Origin: Trichormus sp. M33_DOE_039
Lineage (GTDB): Bacteria; Cyanobacteriota; Cyanobacteriia; Cyanobacteriales; Nostocaceae
Assembly: GCA_015296085.1 (NCBI GenBank)
Contig: DVDT01000098.1
Span: forward strand, 1-64,000
DNA length: 64,000 bases
Direction of reading: 5' to 3'
Part shown: positions 16,669 to 26,951 of the stretch, one piece after another
How positions within the stretch are numbered: the stretch's first letter is position 1
Layout of the letters: every line of letters begins with the position of its first letter
The notes under the pieces: generated by a model
What the model saw: only the letters and a program-made list of their open reading frames with translations
What the model was told of the DNA's origin: nothing
Databases searched by the model: none
Translations under genes and position numbers: made by a program

Positions 16669-19326
16669 CTAAACCATCTGTCTCGCCATCAAATCAGCAA
16701 ACAACCCTTTCTCTTTCATTAAGTCCTCAAACTTGCCTTGCTGGACAACTCGACCGGCTTCAATTACATAGATTTTATCGGCGTTGCGAATAGTGCTGAG
16801 GCGATGAGCAATGACTATACGCGTTACTCCTAAATTGTCTAAGCTCTCACTGACTATAGCTTGGGTACGATTATCTAAAGCACTCGTAGCTTCATCAAAA
16901 ATCAGAATTCTCGGTTTTAATACCAAAGCACGGGCTATTAATAATCGCTGTCTTTGTCCACCAGACAGATTTGTCCCACCCTCAGAAATGACTGTGTGCA
17001 TCTCCATTGGCATTAATTGAATGTCATCAGCAAACCCGGCCATGCGTGCAGCTTCCCAGGCTTCTTCCATTGTCACTAATGCGCCGCTAGAAATATTTTC
17101 AAAAATTGACGCGCTATTAATCCGCCCATTTTGCAAGACAACACCAATTTGCCGCCGTACCGCAGATATATCTAACCCGGATAAGTCCTGACCATCGTAG
17201 TAAATTGTCCCGTCTTTTGGTGTTTCAAATCCCAACAACAGCCTGATAATCGTAGATTTACCGCTACCAGAAGGCCCTACTAAGGCGATAAATTCTCCAG
17301 TTTCGGCTTGAATTGTCACATCATCTAAATTCAGGGGGCCGTCTTCTCGATAACGGAAGGTGACGTGATCAACTTTGATTTTACCTGTTAATCGTCCTGG
17401 ATCGCTTTTGCTGAGGTCAATTTCTGGTTGAGCCTGAAAAATAGGCTTGGCTCGCTCCCAAAAAATGCTGATATCTAATATGCTGACTATGGTATTACTG
17501 AGTTGTGCTGCTCCAGCAATAAATATGGTAAAGGCTGAGTTAAATGCTAAAAATGTCCCTGTAGATAATCCTGCATTGCTTGGAGTAGAGTTTTGGGTAA
17601 TTAACGTCACTGCCAACCAAAAGATAATCATTGAGCTAACGGTTGGCATGACAGTATTAAATATAGCTAAGATATCTTCGATTAATTCTGTACTTAATTT
17701 GAGTTTTAGCTGCTGACTATACTTTTTTGCCCAATAAGCAAAGGCGCGTTCTTCTGCACTGGCAATTCGGAGTTTTGACACGCCAGCAACCATCTGTACT
17801 GTGAAACCAAAAATATTACCTTCGATTTCTTCTAGAGACCTCAACTTTTGGCGGGTGAGTATACCAGAGACAGCAGTAAAGATAATCGTCGCCAACGCTA
17901 CTGCTACTACCACTAAAGCCAAGCTAGAACTGTAGACAAATAACAATCCTAAGTTCAGCAGAGAGAAAAAACTGGTGAAAATTGTCCGTAAAATTGTATC
18001 GCTGAGTTTCTGACGGATTTGGGTGATAGCGGAAACACGAGATTGTAAATCCCCAATGGAATACTGACGAAAAAAAGATACCCGCAGATTAAATAATCTA
18101 TCCCAAAGGGCGGCTTGGGAATCTAAACTAGCTTTGCTTTCTAATCTTAAGCTGGCAAATCCTTGAGCAGTTTGAAAAATCATCGTGCCGAAGCTGGCTG
18201 CTAAAAGACCTAAGCCGATCTGCACTAATAAGCCTCGGTCGGCATCGGGAATGGCAGAATCAATAAGAATGGCAGTGGCAAAAGGAGTTAACATCCCTAA
18301 CAAGGAAGCGACTATACCTGTGAGGAGGATAATCAACAGTTCTTTGATTTGTCCTTGGAAGGCAAACTGTAGTAGATCGGTTGCAGTTAAATTCTGGTCG
18401 GGGAGGGGACGATAAAATACATAGGCGAAGGGAGATAATGTTCTATTAGTATTATTATTTACAGGGATACGAGTGTGATTTTCTGGGTCGAAAATTTCAT
18501 ATTTTCCTGAACCTACTTGCAGGACTGCTACTGGGCGATTGTCTTTATGTGTATATGCCAATAATGGCCCAGTATCTTTTTGCCACCATTTATCATTGAG
18601 TAATACCCGCCGTATCCGAATACGCGATGCACGCGCGATCGCCTCTAATGGTTCTTTAATCCGGTTCATGTCTTCAGAACGTGCTGGAGGCAAAATCTTG
18701 ATTCCTAAGGCCTTCCCTACTGCGCCTGCGGCAATTAACAAGGGTGTCCCGGCTTGAAAAAGTTCCGCTTTTTGGGGTTTGAGGACTGATGCTAAATTAC
18801 CTAAAGCACTAACTGTCACCTGAGAGTTTAGTTGTTCCCGTGCTTGGAATTGCTGCCATTTGGCAGCTAACTCTGCCTGTTCTATCTGCATGAGAATTTG
18901 GCAGAAATCACCATGCAATTCATTTAGCGTTACTTGGATGCTGTCCCAATTACTCAGCTTTTCAGCATGGGAGAACACAGGGGGAATTATCCATCTATCC
19001 CCCACACAATTACAGATGTTTTTTTCCCAAGTTTGCACCAACCCTAGAAAATTTGCGGCTTCATCTTGACTCCAATTATCTGTAGTTAGTTGCCACAGTA
19101 CAGTCTCTTCCATAGCTATAGCCAAGATTTTATGCGTCTTAGCAGCTATGCCAAACAATGCTTCCCCGGTGTTGACGGTGAACAGATAACGCCGTATCCC
19201 CTCAATCCCTTGGTGGATGGGAATAGCAAATAGTGCGATCGCACCCGATTCAATCTGCCAAACTGTTTGAGGGTCGTCTAAGATCAGGGACTGATTACCT
19301 GTAAGCAGTAACTGAGAATCATTCAT
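16669..19326 (-). CDS. NHLM-type bacteriocin/peptide export ABC transporter (permease-ATPase)
   Basis: An 885-residue protein. The first 330 or so residues form the NHLM-specific soluble N-terminal region. An ABC transmembrane domain follows (about 340-620, with several strongly hydrophobic helices such as LLIILLTGIVASLLGMLT). The ATPase domain comes last, with Walker A GPSGSGKST (about 684), signature LSGGQRQR (about 789), Walker B LIFDEATSALD and the H-loop IAHRLST. There is no N-terminal C39 peptidase, so this corresponds to the peptidase-free subunit; the peptidase-bearing partner is not in the window. Transporters of this family export ribosomal peptides with nitrile-hydratase-like or Nif11-like leaders. 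It faces the MBL-LanB-MBL operon tail to tail. Confidence 0.88.
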   Translation of the reverse strand: MNDSQLLLTGNQSLILDDPQTVWQIESGAIALFAIPIHQGIEGIRRYLFTVNTGEALFGIAAKTHKILAIAMEETVLWQLTTDNWSQDEAANFLGLVQTWEKNICNCVGDRWIIPPVFSHAEKLSNWDSIQVTLNELHGDFCQILMQIEQAELAAKWQQFQAREQLNSQVTVSALGNLASVLKPQKAELFQAGTPLLIAAGAVGKALGIKILPPARSEDMNRIKEPLEAIARASRIRIRRVLLNDKWWQKDTGPLLAYTHKDNRPVAVLQVGSGKYEIFDPENHTRIPVNNNTNRTLSPFAYVFYRPLPDQNLTATDLLQFAFQGQIKELLIILLTGIVASLLGMLTPFATAILIDSAIPDADRGLLVQIGLGLLAASFGTMIFQTAQGFASLRLESKASLDSQAALWDRLFNLRVSFFRQYSIGDLQSRVSAITQIRQKLSDTILRTIFTSFFSLLNLGLLFVYSSSLALVVVAVALATIIFTAVSGILTRQKLRSLEEIEGNIFGFTVQMVAGVSKLRIASAEERAFAYWAKKYSQQLKLKLSTELIEDILAIFNTVMPTVSSMIIFWLAVTLITQNSTPSNAGLSTGTFLAFNSAFTIFIAGAAQLSNTIVSILDISIFWERAKPIFQAQPEIDLSKSDPGRLTGKIKVDHVTFRYREDGPLNLDDVTIQAETGEFIALVGPSGSGKSTIIRLLLGFETPKDGTIYYDGQDLSGLDISAVRRQIGVVLQNGRINSASIFENISSGALVTMEEAWEAARMAGFADDIQLMPMEMHTVISEGGTNLSGGQRQRLLIARALVLKPRILIFDEATSALDNRTQAIVSESLDNLGVTRIVIAHRLSTIRNADKIYVIEAGRVVQQGKFEDLMKEKGLFADLMARQMV

Positions 19327-19651
19327 CTGAGCCAGAGTTGTAGATTTTCACGTTATAAATTCATACTGGCTTGAGTTTATCCTAGGTTATACCATCGTCG
19401 ATCTTTATTAATGGCAACAAACAGAGATAAGCTGGTTATTATACAGTTTTTTGGTGGTAATGGGTCAGCAGTATTATTTATAGATATTGTGAATAAATTT
19501 AACCGAGGATGGGCAACAACTATAAAACAAAATTTTAACGCTATAAAATCATATTGCTGATTTTATAGAATAGTTGAATAAAAAAAAATTACTTGCTAAA
19601 CTGAAAAATCTCTGAAAAAATTTGAGATTACCAGATACTTCATCAGCAGCA
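19327..19651. other. Intergenic region between transporter and NusG-like gene, about 325 bp
   Basis: A+T-rich and divergent, so it should contain the transporter promoter. A Gly/Asp-rich antisense frame overlaps its right part but looks like a shadow of the + strand gene. No precursor-peptide gene with a recognisable leader is seen here. Confidence 0.4.
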
Positions 19652-19969
19652 ATGCCGCCAAATATGCCACCATTAACACCTGTAGAATCATCATCATCAA
19701 CACCTATTAGTAGTAATTGGTACTTACTCAGTGTTCGTTCCAAAAAACGGGACTCATTTTTGAAATATCTCAATATTGCTATGACTCAAAATAATCTCAA
19801 AGAAGTAATATTAGAGGTAAAAATTCCGCAGGATGCAGTTTATGAAGATATAGTTTTACTAAATTTAAGCAACTTTAATACTGCAAATTCTCAACTACAA
19901 AAAATTGATCATTTTCAAAGCCTTCAACGGAAACCACTAACCCTAGAACAAGTTAGTCGAATGATCTAG
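19652..19969 (+). CDS. Small NusG N-terminal-like cyanobacterial protein
   Basis: A product of about 105 residues. After a Pro/Ser-rich head the sequence SSNWYLLSVRSKKRDSFLKYL begins like a NusG NGN domain (WYxxxVxSxxE). The segment VILEVKIPQDAVYEDIVLLNL and a conserved-looking tail (QRKPLTLEQVSRMI) follow, but there is no KOW domain. I believe it is a conserved cyanobacterial family, without a known function. The start is uncertain: TTG at 19622 is in frame, ATG at 19652 and 19664 are alternatives, and none has a strong ribosome-binding site. Confidence 0.6.
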   Translation: MPPNMPPLTPVESSSSTPISSNWYLLSVRSKKRDSFLKYLNIAMTQNNLKEVILEVKIPQDAVYEDIVLLNLSNFNTANSQLQKIDHFQSLQRKPLTLEQVSRMI

Positions 19970-20183
19970 AACTCCGATTTGATTTTGAAAACATCAGTAA
20001 CATCAATTCAATATCAGCAAGCTAAGGCTGATTTGTAAGATCTGAAATTTATGGAAGAGAGTAGCTGAAAATCTGAGGTGATGTTGTTGATTTGCATCTG
20101 GGATTTCTGGATTAAATGTCTAAGCACGGGAGAGAAAAACGATTTTGACCGTAAGTTTTAATAGTACAAGTGATAAGGGTATT

Positions 20184-20738
20184 TTATTTTGTGTCCAGGG
20201 CGATCGCTATCTCACTTTCATGATGCCAATCTGATCGGTTCATGCGATAAACGCAGCAGTCATCATCACCAAATCTTCGAGACTCAACAAATTTAAACCC
20301 AAGACGTTCATAGAAGCGGTGGACACGGGTATTACTCGCCAGTGGATCGACAAGTACAGCCGTCACCAGCGGGTCAGCAAAACATCGAGCAAATGCAAGC
20401 TGCATCATTTCCGTTCCATAACCTTTACCCAAATCAGTCTCTTCCCCAATCCAAATATCGATAGCACGAAGATTCGTCGGAACATCGCCCCAGTAGTGAC
20501 TATCTTCATTTGCTGGATCAATGATCTGAATAAATCCAATGGGACGACCATCAATTTCAGCAATCAACTGCTCTCTCCATTCGGGGGTGCGGTCAAGTTC
20601 TACTTCCCAACCCCAGTCATCATTAGGATCGGATTCAATTACATGCGGTTGCTCATCCCAATGTCGCAGTAGATCTAAATCAGCGGAAGTAGCAGGGCGG
20701 AGTTTTATCCCGATCGCAGGTGGCGGGGTATAGTTCAT
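20184..20738 (-). CDS. GNAT acetyltransferase of the AAC(6')/IucB-like group
   Basis: 184 residues of the GNAT fold. The segment IDIWIGEETDLGKGYGTEMM contains the acetyl-CoA-binding Q/RxxGxG-type loop, and DPLASNTRVHRFYERLGFKFV is the classic C-terminal motif of the Acetyltransf_8 group that includes aminoglycoside 6'-N-acetyltransferases. Chromosomal members in environmental bacteria often have other substrates, so resistance activity is not implied. It is a single gene with its own start, near the end of the five-GAF kinase gene on the same strand. Confidence 0.8.
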   Translation of the reverse strand: MNYTPPPAIGIKLRPATSADLDLLRHWDEQPHVIESDPNDDWGWEVELDRTPEWREQLIAEIDGRPIGFIQIIDPANEDSHYWGDVPTNLRAIDIWIGEETDLGKGYGTEMMQLAFARCFADPLVTAVLVDPLASNTRVHRFYERLGFKFVESRRFGDDDCCVYRMNRSDWHHESEIAIALDTK

Positions 20739-20837
20739 CTAGTTCTCCTCTGTTTTCGGTGATCCATTGGACAAGGCAATGAATATTAAACCTCTGGCAC
20801 GAACTATTGTATACTATATGTAGTACAAATATTACAA

Positions 20838-23800
20838 TTATTCCCTATGACTACAGGGAATTTCAATTAAAAATTCCGTTCCTTCTCCTGGCTTCGATAA
20901 ACATTGGATTTGACCGTGGTGTTTTTCCACAACTATCTGGTAACTGATAGATAAACCTAGACCTGTCCCTTTACCTGCATCTTTTGTCGTGAAGAAGGGA
21001 TCAAAAATATTTGAGCTGATTTCTTTTGGTATGCCAAAACCATTATCAGCTATCTTAATAAGAATATTGTGATTAGTAACTTTCGTACTAATCCAAATAA
21101 TTAAGGGTACTATGGGACAAGTTTTTGATAATTCTAAGTTTTTCCGCCAGATAGTTGTAAACTTTTCTTCTAATGCGTCAATGCTATTACATAAAATATT
21201 CATAAATACTTGGTTGAGTTGTGCAGCATAGCATTCAATTAAAGGTAATTGTCCATATTCTTTGATAATTTCAATAGCTGGACGGTGATTATTATCTTTG
21301 AGACGATGCCCCAAAATTAGTAAAGTGCTATCCAATCCTTCATGAATATCTACTGCTTTCAATTCAGTTTCGTCAGTACGAGAGAAAGTCTTCAAAGACA
21401 GTACAATTTGGCGAATCCTTTCTGCACCTATTTTCATTGAATCTATTGTTTTTGGGAAGTCTTCAATGATAAATTCTAACTCCATGCTTTCTATTTCTTT
21501 TTGTATATCTGGAAATTGGGATTCATTTTGACGATAAAGCTGTAATATCTTCAAAATTGCTTGAGTATATTCACTCAAGTGAATCAGATTACCAAAAATA
21601 AAACTGACAGGATTATTAATTTCATGGGCAACTCCAGCAAGTAATTGTCCTAAGCCTGCCATTTTCTCTCCCTGAATTAGTCGAGCTTGGGTTTGTTTTA
21701 ATTCATGCACAGCCTGAGTTAGTTCTAGAGTTTGACGTTTGGTTTGTTCTAGTAACTCAGCTTGCTGAATGGCAATTCCCAGTTGCACCCCTACTTGAGC
21801 TAATAAATTAATTTCTTCGTCTTTCCAATAGCGGGGTTGTGAGTTTTGATAAGCCACCAATAGCCCCCATAGTTGTTCTCCTTGGCGAATGGGAACAAAA
21901 GTTTCATTGCGGGGCAATTTATCATCTTCGTCTGTATCTTCAAAAGTTTCTAAAAATATTGGTTGAATTTGTGTAAGAGGTTTCCAGCCATCTTTGAAGG
22001 AGTCAGCTACAAATTTACCGCTCCAGTCAGAGTTAAAACGATATATAGCGACTCGTTCTACTTCTAACAATTCGCGTACAGCTTGAGTAGTAGTTCTAAA
22101 AATAGTTTTAATATCAAGAGATTGACGAATTTTATCAATAGTTGCAGCCAGTAGTTTTTGCCGTTCCATTGCTTTTTCGCGTTCGTTAGCTTTTGCTAAC
22201 TGGACGGCTTGGATTTGAACTTGCTTTAAATAGGAATCCTGTTTTAAGGCGACTCCTAATTGTTCAGCTATTTGGCTGACAAATTCAATTTCTGAGATCT
22301 GCCAGTGACGAGGGGCTTGACATTGGTGAATGCACAACAACCCCCAAAGTTCACCTGCTTTTAAAAGTGGTGCAACTAGATTAGCGCGCACATGAAATCG
22401 TTCTAAAATTTGGATGTAGCAGACGGGAAAACCTTCTTGATAAATGTCAGCGATCGCATTCACTCGACCTAGAGTGTAAAGTGATGCAAAGCTTTCGCCA
22501 AAGCAGTGGTCATAAACTTTTTCTGCTATTGCCGAATTCAAGCCATCAGCTACATCCTCATAAACAAATTCCCCTTCCCAATCCGTTTGCTTGTCAAAAC
22601 GGAAAACTCCCACTCGGTCAGCTTGTAGCAGTTGTCTTACCTCGTTGACAGAAGTTTGAAAAATGACCTCTAAATCTAAAGATTCCCGAATTCGGGTAAT
22701 AACGCTAGTTAATGTCTTTTGTTGTTCTGCTTGGTATTGAGCCGCTAATAAAAGTTGGTTGTGTTGTAGGGCTACTCCCAAGTTTTCTGCAACTTGACTG
22801 ACAAATTCAATTTCCGAAACTTGCCAATTTCTGGGGTGGTTGCATTGGTGAACACACAATAATCCCCACAGATTACCTTGTTTCAGTAGTGGTACTACTA
22901 AATTAGCTCTGACTTGCAACTTACCTAGAATCTCAGCATGACACTCACTTAACCCCGCGGCGTAGATATCGGCCACAGCCTGTACCCGACCTTGTTGATA
23001 ATGGACTGCAAATTGTTTCCCAAAACAGTGGTCATAGACTTTAGCGGCTATTACTGAGTCACAATTAATAGCAACATCTTCAGAAATAAATTCTCCTGCC
23101 CAGTCTTTTTGAGGATCAAATTGGAAAATTGCTACTCTGTCGGCTTGTAGCATTTGCCTGACCTCGGTAACAGTAGTCTGAAAGATAGTTTCTAAATCTA
23201 GAGATTTGCGAATCCGAGTAATTACACCAGTTAAGGTCTTTTGTTGCTCTGCTTGGTAGTGAGCTTGTGCCAATAATTCATGGTGGCGCAATGCTACACC
23301 AATTTGCGTGCCAATTTTACTTAAAGATTCAACTTCGTAAGGTTGCCACTGTCTCGGACTAGAATTTTGGTATGCAGCGATGACTCCCCAGAGTTGATCA
23401 CCTTGAAGAATCGGAGCAGTAGCAAAAGCTTTTGCCTGAAATTGTTCTAATAAAACAATGTGACAATCTGTTAATCCCGCTTGATAAACGTCGTTAGCTG
23501 TAAAAGTCTCATTGTGAGCGTAACGTCCCCCTTGAGTTTTTTGTAAATAAGTGTCATTAATTACAGGTTGAACATCGACCAAAGGTGTCCACCCTTCAGC
23601 ATAAGATTCAGCCACAAAGTTACCACTCCAATCGGGATTAAAACGAAATATTGCCACGCGGTCAACTTTTAACAGTTGTCTGATTTCTTGAGTAGTGGTT
23701 TGAAAGATGGTTTCAATATCCAAAGATGGACGAATTTGATCAACAATTTGAGAAATTACTTGATCGCGTTGAGCAGCTTGCGCTAATTTTGCGGCTTGTA

Positions 23801-24371
23801 ATTGGACTTCTTGGAGATGCTTGGCTTGTTGAATAGTAATAGTTAAATGGTCAGCAATTTGGCGAATAAATTCAATTTCTAATTCTTGCCATTGGCGAGA
23901 TTCTCTACACTGATGAATACAAATTAATCCCCATAGTGCCTGATCTCTTAACAAAGGGACAATTAGGTTAGCACGTACTTGAAATTTACTGAGAATTGTT
24001 ACATGACAATCACTTAGCCCAGTATCGTAAATATCTGCAACTGCTTGTACTCTTCCCTGTTGATAATAAGCTGCAAATTGTTCACCAAAACAGTGGTCAT
24101 GCACTTTTGCTGACATAGCTGATAACCAATCTGGGGCAACATCTTCAGCAATAAATTCTCCTGCCCAGTCTTGTTCAGGATAAAATTGAAAAATGGCAAC
24201 TCGGTCAGTATTTAACAACTCACGTACTTCTTGAACAGTAATTTTTAGAATAGTTTCTAAGTCTAGAGAGTTGCGAATTCTACCAATTACTCTTGCTAAG
24301 GTTTTTTGCTGCTCTAATTGCTCTTGTAATTGAGTGCTGGATAATAAAAGGTGATTTGTAGGCAATTCCAT
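20838..24371 (-). CDS. Five-GAF sensor histidine kinase with cyanobacteriochrome-like GAF domains
   Basis: I prefer the ATG at 24371 (1177 residues) over the TTG at 24416. Five GAF domains lie at about 35-185, 205-370, 390-550, 560-720 and 735-875, followed by a histidine kinase with H916 in [12 protein letters not shown] box [10 protein letters not shown] and G2 [12 protein letters not shown]1, 2 and 3 keep the Cys-His pair used for bilin attachment in cyanobacteriochromes (C122, C303, C477). GAF2 also has DWSGNFVAE and a block close to the red/green type. GAF4 has Cys-Tyr instead (C651). GAF5 lacks the Cys-His helix altogether. It may therefore be a photoreceptor kinase (inference). No PAS or membrane segment is seen and no response regulator is adjacent. 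Confidence 0.88.
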   Translation of the reverse strand: MELPTNHLLLSSTQLQEQLEQQKTLARVIGRIRNSLDLETILKITVQEVRELLNTDRVAIFQFYPEQDWAGEFIAEDVAPDWLSAMSAKVHDHCFGEQFAAYYQQGRVQAVADIYDTGLSDCHVTILSKFQVRANLIVPLLRDQALWGLICIHQCRESRQWQELEIEFIRQIADHLTITIQQAKHLQEVQLQAAKLAQAAQRDQVISQIVDQIRPSLDIETIFQTTTQEIRQLLKVDRVAIFRFNPDWSGNFVAESYAEGWTPLVDVQPVINDTYLQKTQGGRYAHNETFTANDVYQAGLTDCHIVLLEQFQAKAFATAPILQGDQLWGVIAAYQNSSPRQWQPYEVESLSKIGTQIGVALRHHELLAQAHYQAEQQKTLTGVITRIRKSLDLETIFQTTVTEVRQMLQADRVAIFQFDPQKDWAGEFISEDVAINCDSVIAAKVYDHCFGKQFAVHYQQGRVQAVADIYAAGLSECHAEILGKLQVRANLVVPLLKQGNLWGLLCVHQCNHPRNWQVSEIEFVSQVAENLGVALQHNQLLLAAQYQAEQQKTLTSVITRIRESLDLEVIFQTSVNEVRQLLQADRVGVFRFDKQTDWEGEFVYEDVADGLNSAIAEKVYDHCFGESFASLYTLGRVNAIADIYQEGFPVCYIQILERFHVRANLVAPLLKAGELWGLLCIHQCQAPRHWQISEIEFVSQIAEQLGVALKQDSYLKQVQIQAVQLAKANEREKAMERQKLLAATIDKIRQSLDIKTIFRTTTQAVRELLEVERVAIYRFNSDWSGKFVADSFKDGWKPLTQIQPIFLETFEDTDEDDKLPRNETFVPIRQGEQLWGLLVAYQNSQPRYWKDEEINLLAQVGVQLGIAIQQAELLEQTKRQTLELTQAVHELKQTQARLIQGEKMAGLGQLLAGVAHEINNPVSFIFGNLIHLSEYTQAILKILQLYRQNESQFPDIQKEIESMELEFIIEDFPKTIDSMKIGAERIRQIVLSLKTFSRTDETELKAVDIHEGLDSTLLILGHRLKDNNHRPAIEIIKEYGQLPLIECYAAQLNQVFMNILCNSIDALEEKFTTIWRKNLELSKTCPIVPLIIWISTKVTNHNILIKIADNGFGIPKEISSNIFDPFFTTKDAGKGTGLGLSISYQIVVEKHHGQIQCLSKPGEGTEFLIEIPCSHRE

Positions 24372-24903
24372 AACAGTAAATTTTGTAGATTTGAAGACAG
24401 ATATTTTTACACCCAATTTTTCTGAATGAGAACAAGCCTAAAAATAAGAATTAATTTAAATTGGGCTGAGGAACAAAAGTCAACCTTACATCTTAGACAA
24501 AGTGATAATTATGGTCTCAAAAACACGGTTTTTAGCGGCTCTGACAAAATTACAATCTGAACATTTTTATAGTACCCATTTTTGGCTAGTAATACACAGA
24601 AAACCTGCTTGAAAGTTGAGGCATTAATTGCTGTAAGAGTCAGTATATTCGTGATTTGACAGGTACTAACCATCACCTAAATTAATAATTACTGTATATT
24701 TTGTTTGATTTTGGCAATGGTGGAGGTAGTGATAGAACGATTAAATATTCAGGCGTTGCATGACAGTGAGATGCAGGGGAGAAATTTGATCTTTAAATAA
24801 TGTGACAATTTAAACACCCCAACGACTAGGCAAGAAGTCAAAGCGCGAGTATAAAAGAGAAACAATACACAAAACTCGCACTGTAGATTGACAGAGAACG
24901 AAC
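24372..24903. other. Divergent intergenic region, about 530 bp
   Basis: It separates the leftward five-GAF kinase gene from a rightward membrane-protein gene, so it should contain both promoters. I see no clear operator, RNA gene or repeat. Confidence 0.4.
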
Positions 24904-26322
24904 ATGGCACGCCGCTACTCTCCTGAAGACAATCAGCCTACTGTTGGTTTAATTAAGGGTGTTTCTTCTGAATCTCAACCCCGCACAAAAAAGAGGATGA
25001 AGTTGTCTTCAATGATAGCGATCGCTATTCTTCTAACAGGTGCTGGGTTAGTTTTATCTGCTACCTGGATAGGTGTGCTGTTAATTTTCCATCCTGAACA
25101 GGCGGGTTGGTTAAATAACTTCTTACCACAATGGGCGCAACTCCCCCTGGGTTATAGCGAACGACCCCAAACTATCCGCCAAATTCGCGATAGTTTGAGT
25201 CAGAAACAACAAATCGCCGGGGACACCATAGCTTTAGATGATGCCGAGAACTCACTTCTTCTGCCAGTGTTGCGCCTGCGTCCCAACTGTCAATCTAATT
25301 GTCAAGAAATCGTAGAACTCCGGGTTTATCAATTAGAGGAATTAAAGTACCAAGCCCAGCCAGAAAAATTTTATCGTCTTACTGATAACCTCCCCATCGT
25401 TGGGACAGAAGAATCCTTTGCCCTTGCACCCCTAGTTGATACCACATCAGAAAATCAAGATATCAGCCATTCCCTACCCTTAACTGAAATCCAATCCTTA
25501 GAAGGCGAGACATCAACACCAGGATTTTGGGTTTATTTACGGGGTCAGCGTCAACAAGGCACTCATGCGATCGCCTACGGTCAAGTTATCTACTACAATC
25601 CAGAACGGGCTAACCTACAACAAATGCTGTCTTGGACAAGTCCCAACGGTCAACTACCTAAATGGCAACAGGTAACTGGTGATAGTGCCAAAGAACTAGT
25701 AATTGATCAAACCATTGGTTTAGAACCACAGTTGCAGGTTTACCAAATCAAAGCTATCAGGTTGTACCTGAAACCCATTCAACTAGAAGCAATTAACCTC
25801 CAACCAGCAGCCATCAAAGATCAAGCTTATCAAGATGCCTTGATTGCTGCCCGTAGTGGTTTGTGGACACCCGCGCTAGAAAAGTTGCAACTCATCAAAA
25901 AACAACGTCGGAAAAGTTTACCAGCTACAGCACAAGCACAATTAGACTTAATTCGTCTCCACTCGCAACTAACTAAAACCCAAGCCGATAAAACTTGGGC
26001 TTCTCCCAGCCAACAAGTCCTAGCAGATTTAATAGATGGTCGTTGGGAAAAAGCTTTACAAGTGTTTCAAGAATCCCCACAAAACGCCCAAGAAATCGCC
26101 ACCCTGTTAAAAGCCGACAAAGGACGGTTATGGAAGCGAGTCCTAGCAGCACTCAAAACCAATCCCAATCAGCCAGAAATTCAAACTTGGGGCGCGCTCA
26201 TCTTAGCAGTACAACAGGGAGAAGAACAGGCAAACACTTGGTTACAGCAACAACCAACCATGAAGACCGCCACGCTTAATAATATTCAAAGTTTATTGAA
26301 ACAATTGAGTGCTGAGTCCTGA
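24904..26322 (+). CDS. Conserved cyanobacterial membrane-anchored protein of unknown function
   Basis: 472 residues: a basic N-terminal head (about 1-32), one transmembrane helix (about 35-62, SSMIAIAILLTGAGLVLSA), then a large, probably periplasmic part. It contains LRPNCQSNCQEIVELRVYQL and FWVYLRGQRQQGTHAIAYGQVIYY, and the C-terminal 170 residues are helical and TPR-like. I recognise the overall type from Nostocales genomes but know no function. The gene starts about 45 bp after an A+T-rich stretch and is followed by a PPOX-fold gene on the same strand after 65 bp. Confidence 0.65.
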   Translation: MARRYSPEDNQPTVGLIKGVSSESQPRTKKRMKLSSMIAIAILLTGAGLVLSATWIGVLLIFHPEQAGWLNNFLPQWAQLPLGYSERPQTIRQIRDSLSQKQQIAGDTIALDDAENSLLLPVLRLRPNCQSNCQEIVELRVYQLEELKYQAQPEKFYRLTDNLPIVGTEESFALAPLVDTTSENQDISHSLPLTEIQSLEGETSTPGFWVYLRGQRQQGTHAIAYGQVIYYNPERANLQQMLSWTSPNGQLPKWQQVTGDSAKELVIDQTIGLEPQLQVYQIKAIRLYLKPIQLEAINLQPAAIKDQAYQDALIAARSGLWTPALEKLQLIKKQRRKSLPATAQAQLDLIRLHSQLTKTQADKTWASPSQQVLADLIDGRWEKALQVFQESPQNAQEIATLLKADKGRLWKRVLAALKTNPNQPEIQTWGALILAVQQGEEQANTWLQQQPTMKTATLNNIQSLLKQLSAES

Positions 26323-26332
26323 CTCAACACTC
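26307..26332 (+). terminator. Hairpin overlapping the stop codon of the membrane-protein gene
   Basis: GAGTG-CT-GAGT-CCTG-ACTC-AA-CACTC can fold into an interrupted stem. It includes the TGA stop (26320-26322) and is followed by a weak T-rich stretch, so it may be only a partial terminator. Confidence 0.35.
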
Positions 26333-26387
26333 TAGATTGGTTTATTTGTAAAATAGCCGTAGTTTTGCTACTCTCAAAACCACCTTT

Positions 26388-26942
26388 ATGGCTAAAGTTT
26401 TCGACTGCATTACCTCACAACTGCAAGACTTTATTGCAGCCCAAAAAATATTTTTTGTTGGTTCTGCACCCCTAAGTCCTGACGGTCATGTGAATCTATC
26501 ACCCAAGGGATTAGATTGTTTGCGGCTACTGTCTCCCCATCAGGTAGCTTATCTAGATTTAACTGGCAGTGGAAACGAAACATCCGCCCATCTAGAAGAA
26601 AACGGACGGATTACTTTGATGTTCTGCGCCTTTGAAGAACCTCCTTGTATATTACGTCTCTACGGACGAGGAACAACAATCTTACCCAATTCCCCTGAAT
26701 GGAACTCTCTATACTCATTGTTTTCCCCAATGCCTGGCACTCGTCAAATTATTGTTGTTGATGTGCAACGTGTGCAGACATCTTGCGGTTTTGGTGTACC
26801 ACTTTATGAATATCAAGGTCAACGCCCAACGCTGGTTAATTGGGCAGATAAAAAGGGAGAACAGGGAGTGAAAGACTATCAAAAACAGAAAAACGTGGTC
26901 AGTATTGACGGTTTAGCAACTCCCCTGAGTAAATTACCCTAG
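26388..26942 (+). CDS. Pyridoxamine 5'-phosphate oxidase-fold (PPOX/FMN-binding) protein
   Basis: 184 residues with the split-barrel FMN-binding pattern of the PPOX class: KIFFVGSAPLSPDGHVNLSPKG at the N-terminus, YLDLTGSGNETSAHLEENGRITLMFCAF in the middle and CGFGVPLYEY near the end. Members are usually FMN- or F420-type oxidoreductases of unknown substrate rather than true PdxH. It is probably cytoplasmic. It may be co-transcribed with the upstream membrane-protein gene but is followed by a convergent dehydrogenase gene only 9 bp away. Confidence 0.8.
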   Translation: MAKVFDCITSQLQDFIAAQKIFFVGSAPLSPDGHVNLSPKGLDCLRLLSPHQVAYLDLTGSGNETSAHLEENGRITLMFCAFEEPPCILRLYGRGTTILPNSPEWNSLYSLFSPMPGTRQIIVVDVQRVQTSCGFGVPLYEYQGQRPTLVNWADKKGEQGVKDYQKQKNVVSIDGLATPLSKLP

Positions 26943-26951
26943 CTAGACGAG

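Noticed and set aside
19549-19773. Minus-strand frame with a Gly/Asp-rich stretch (GVDDDDSTGVNGGIFGGIAAD) near the transporter, considered as RiPP precursor
   Set aside because: It is antisense to the NusG-like gene, whose + strand product looks more protein-like, and it has no recognisable leader.
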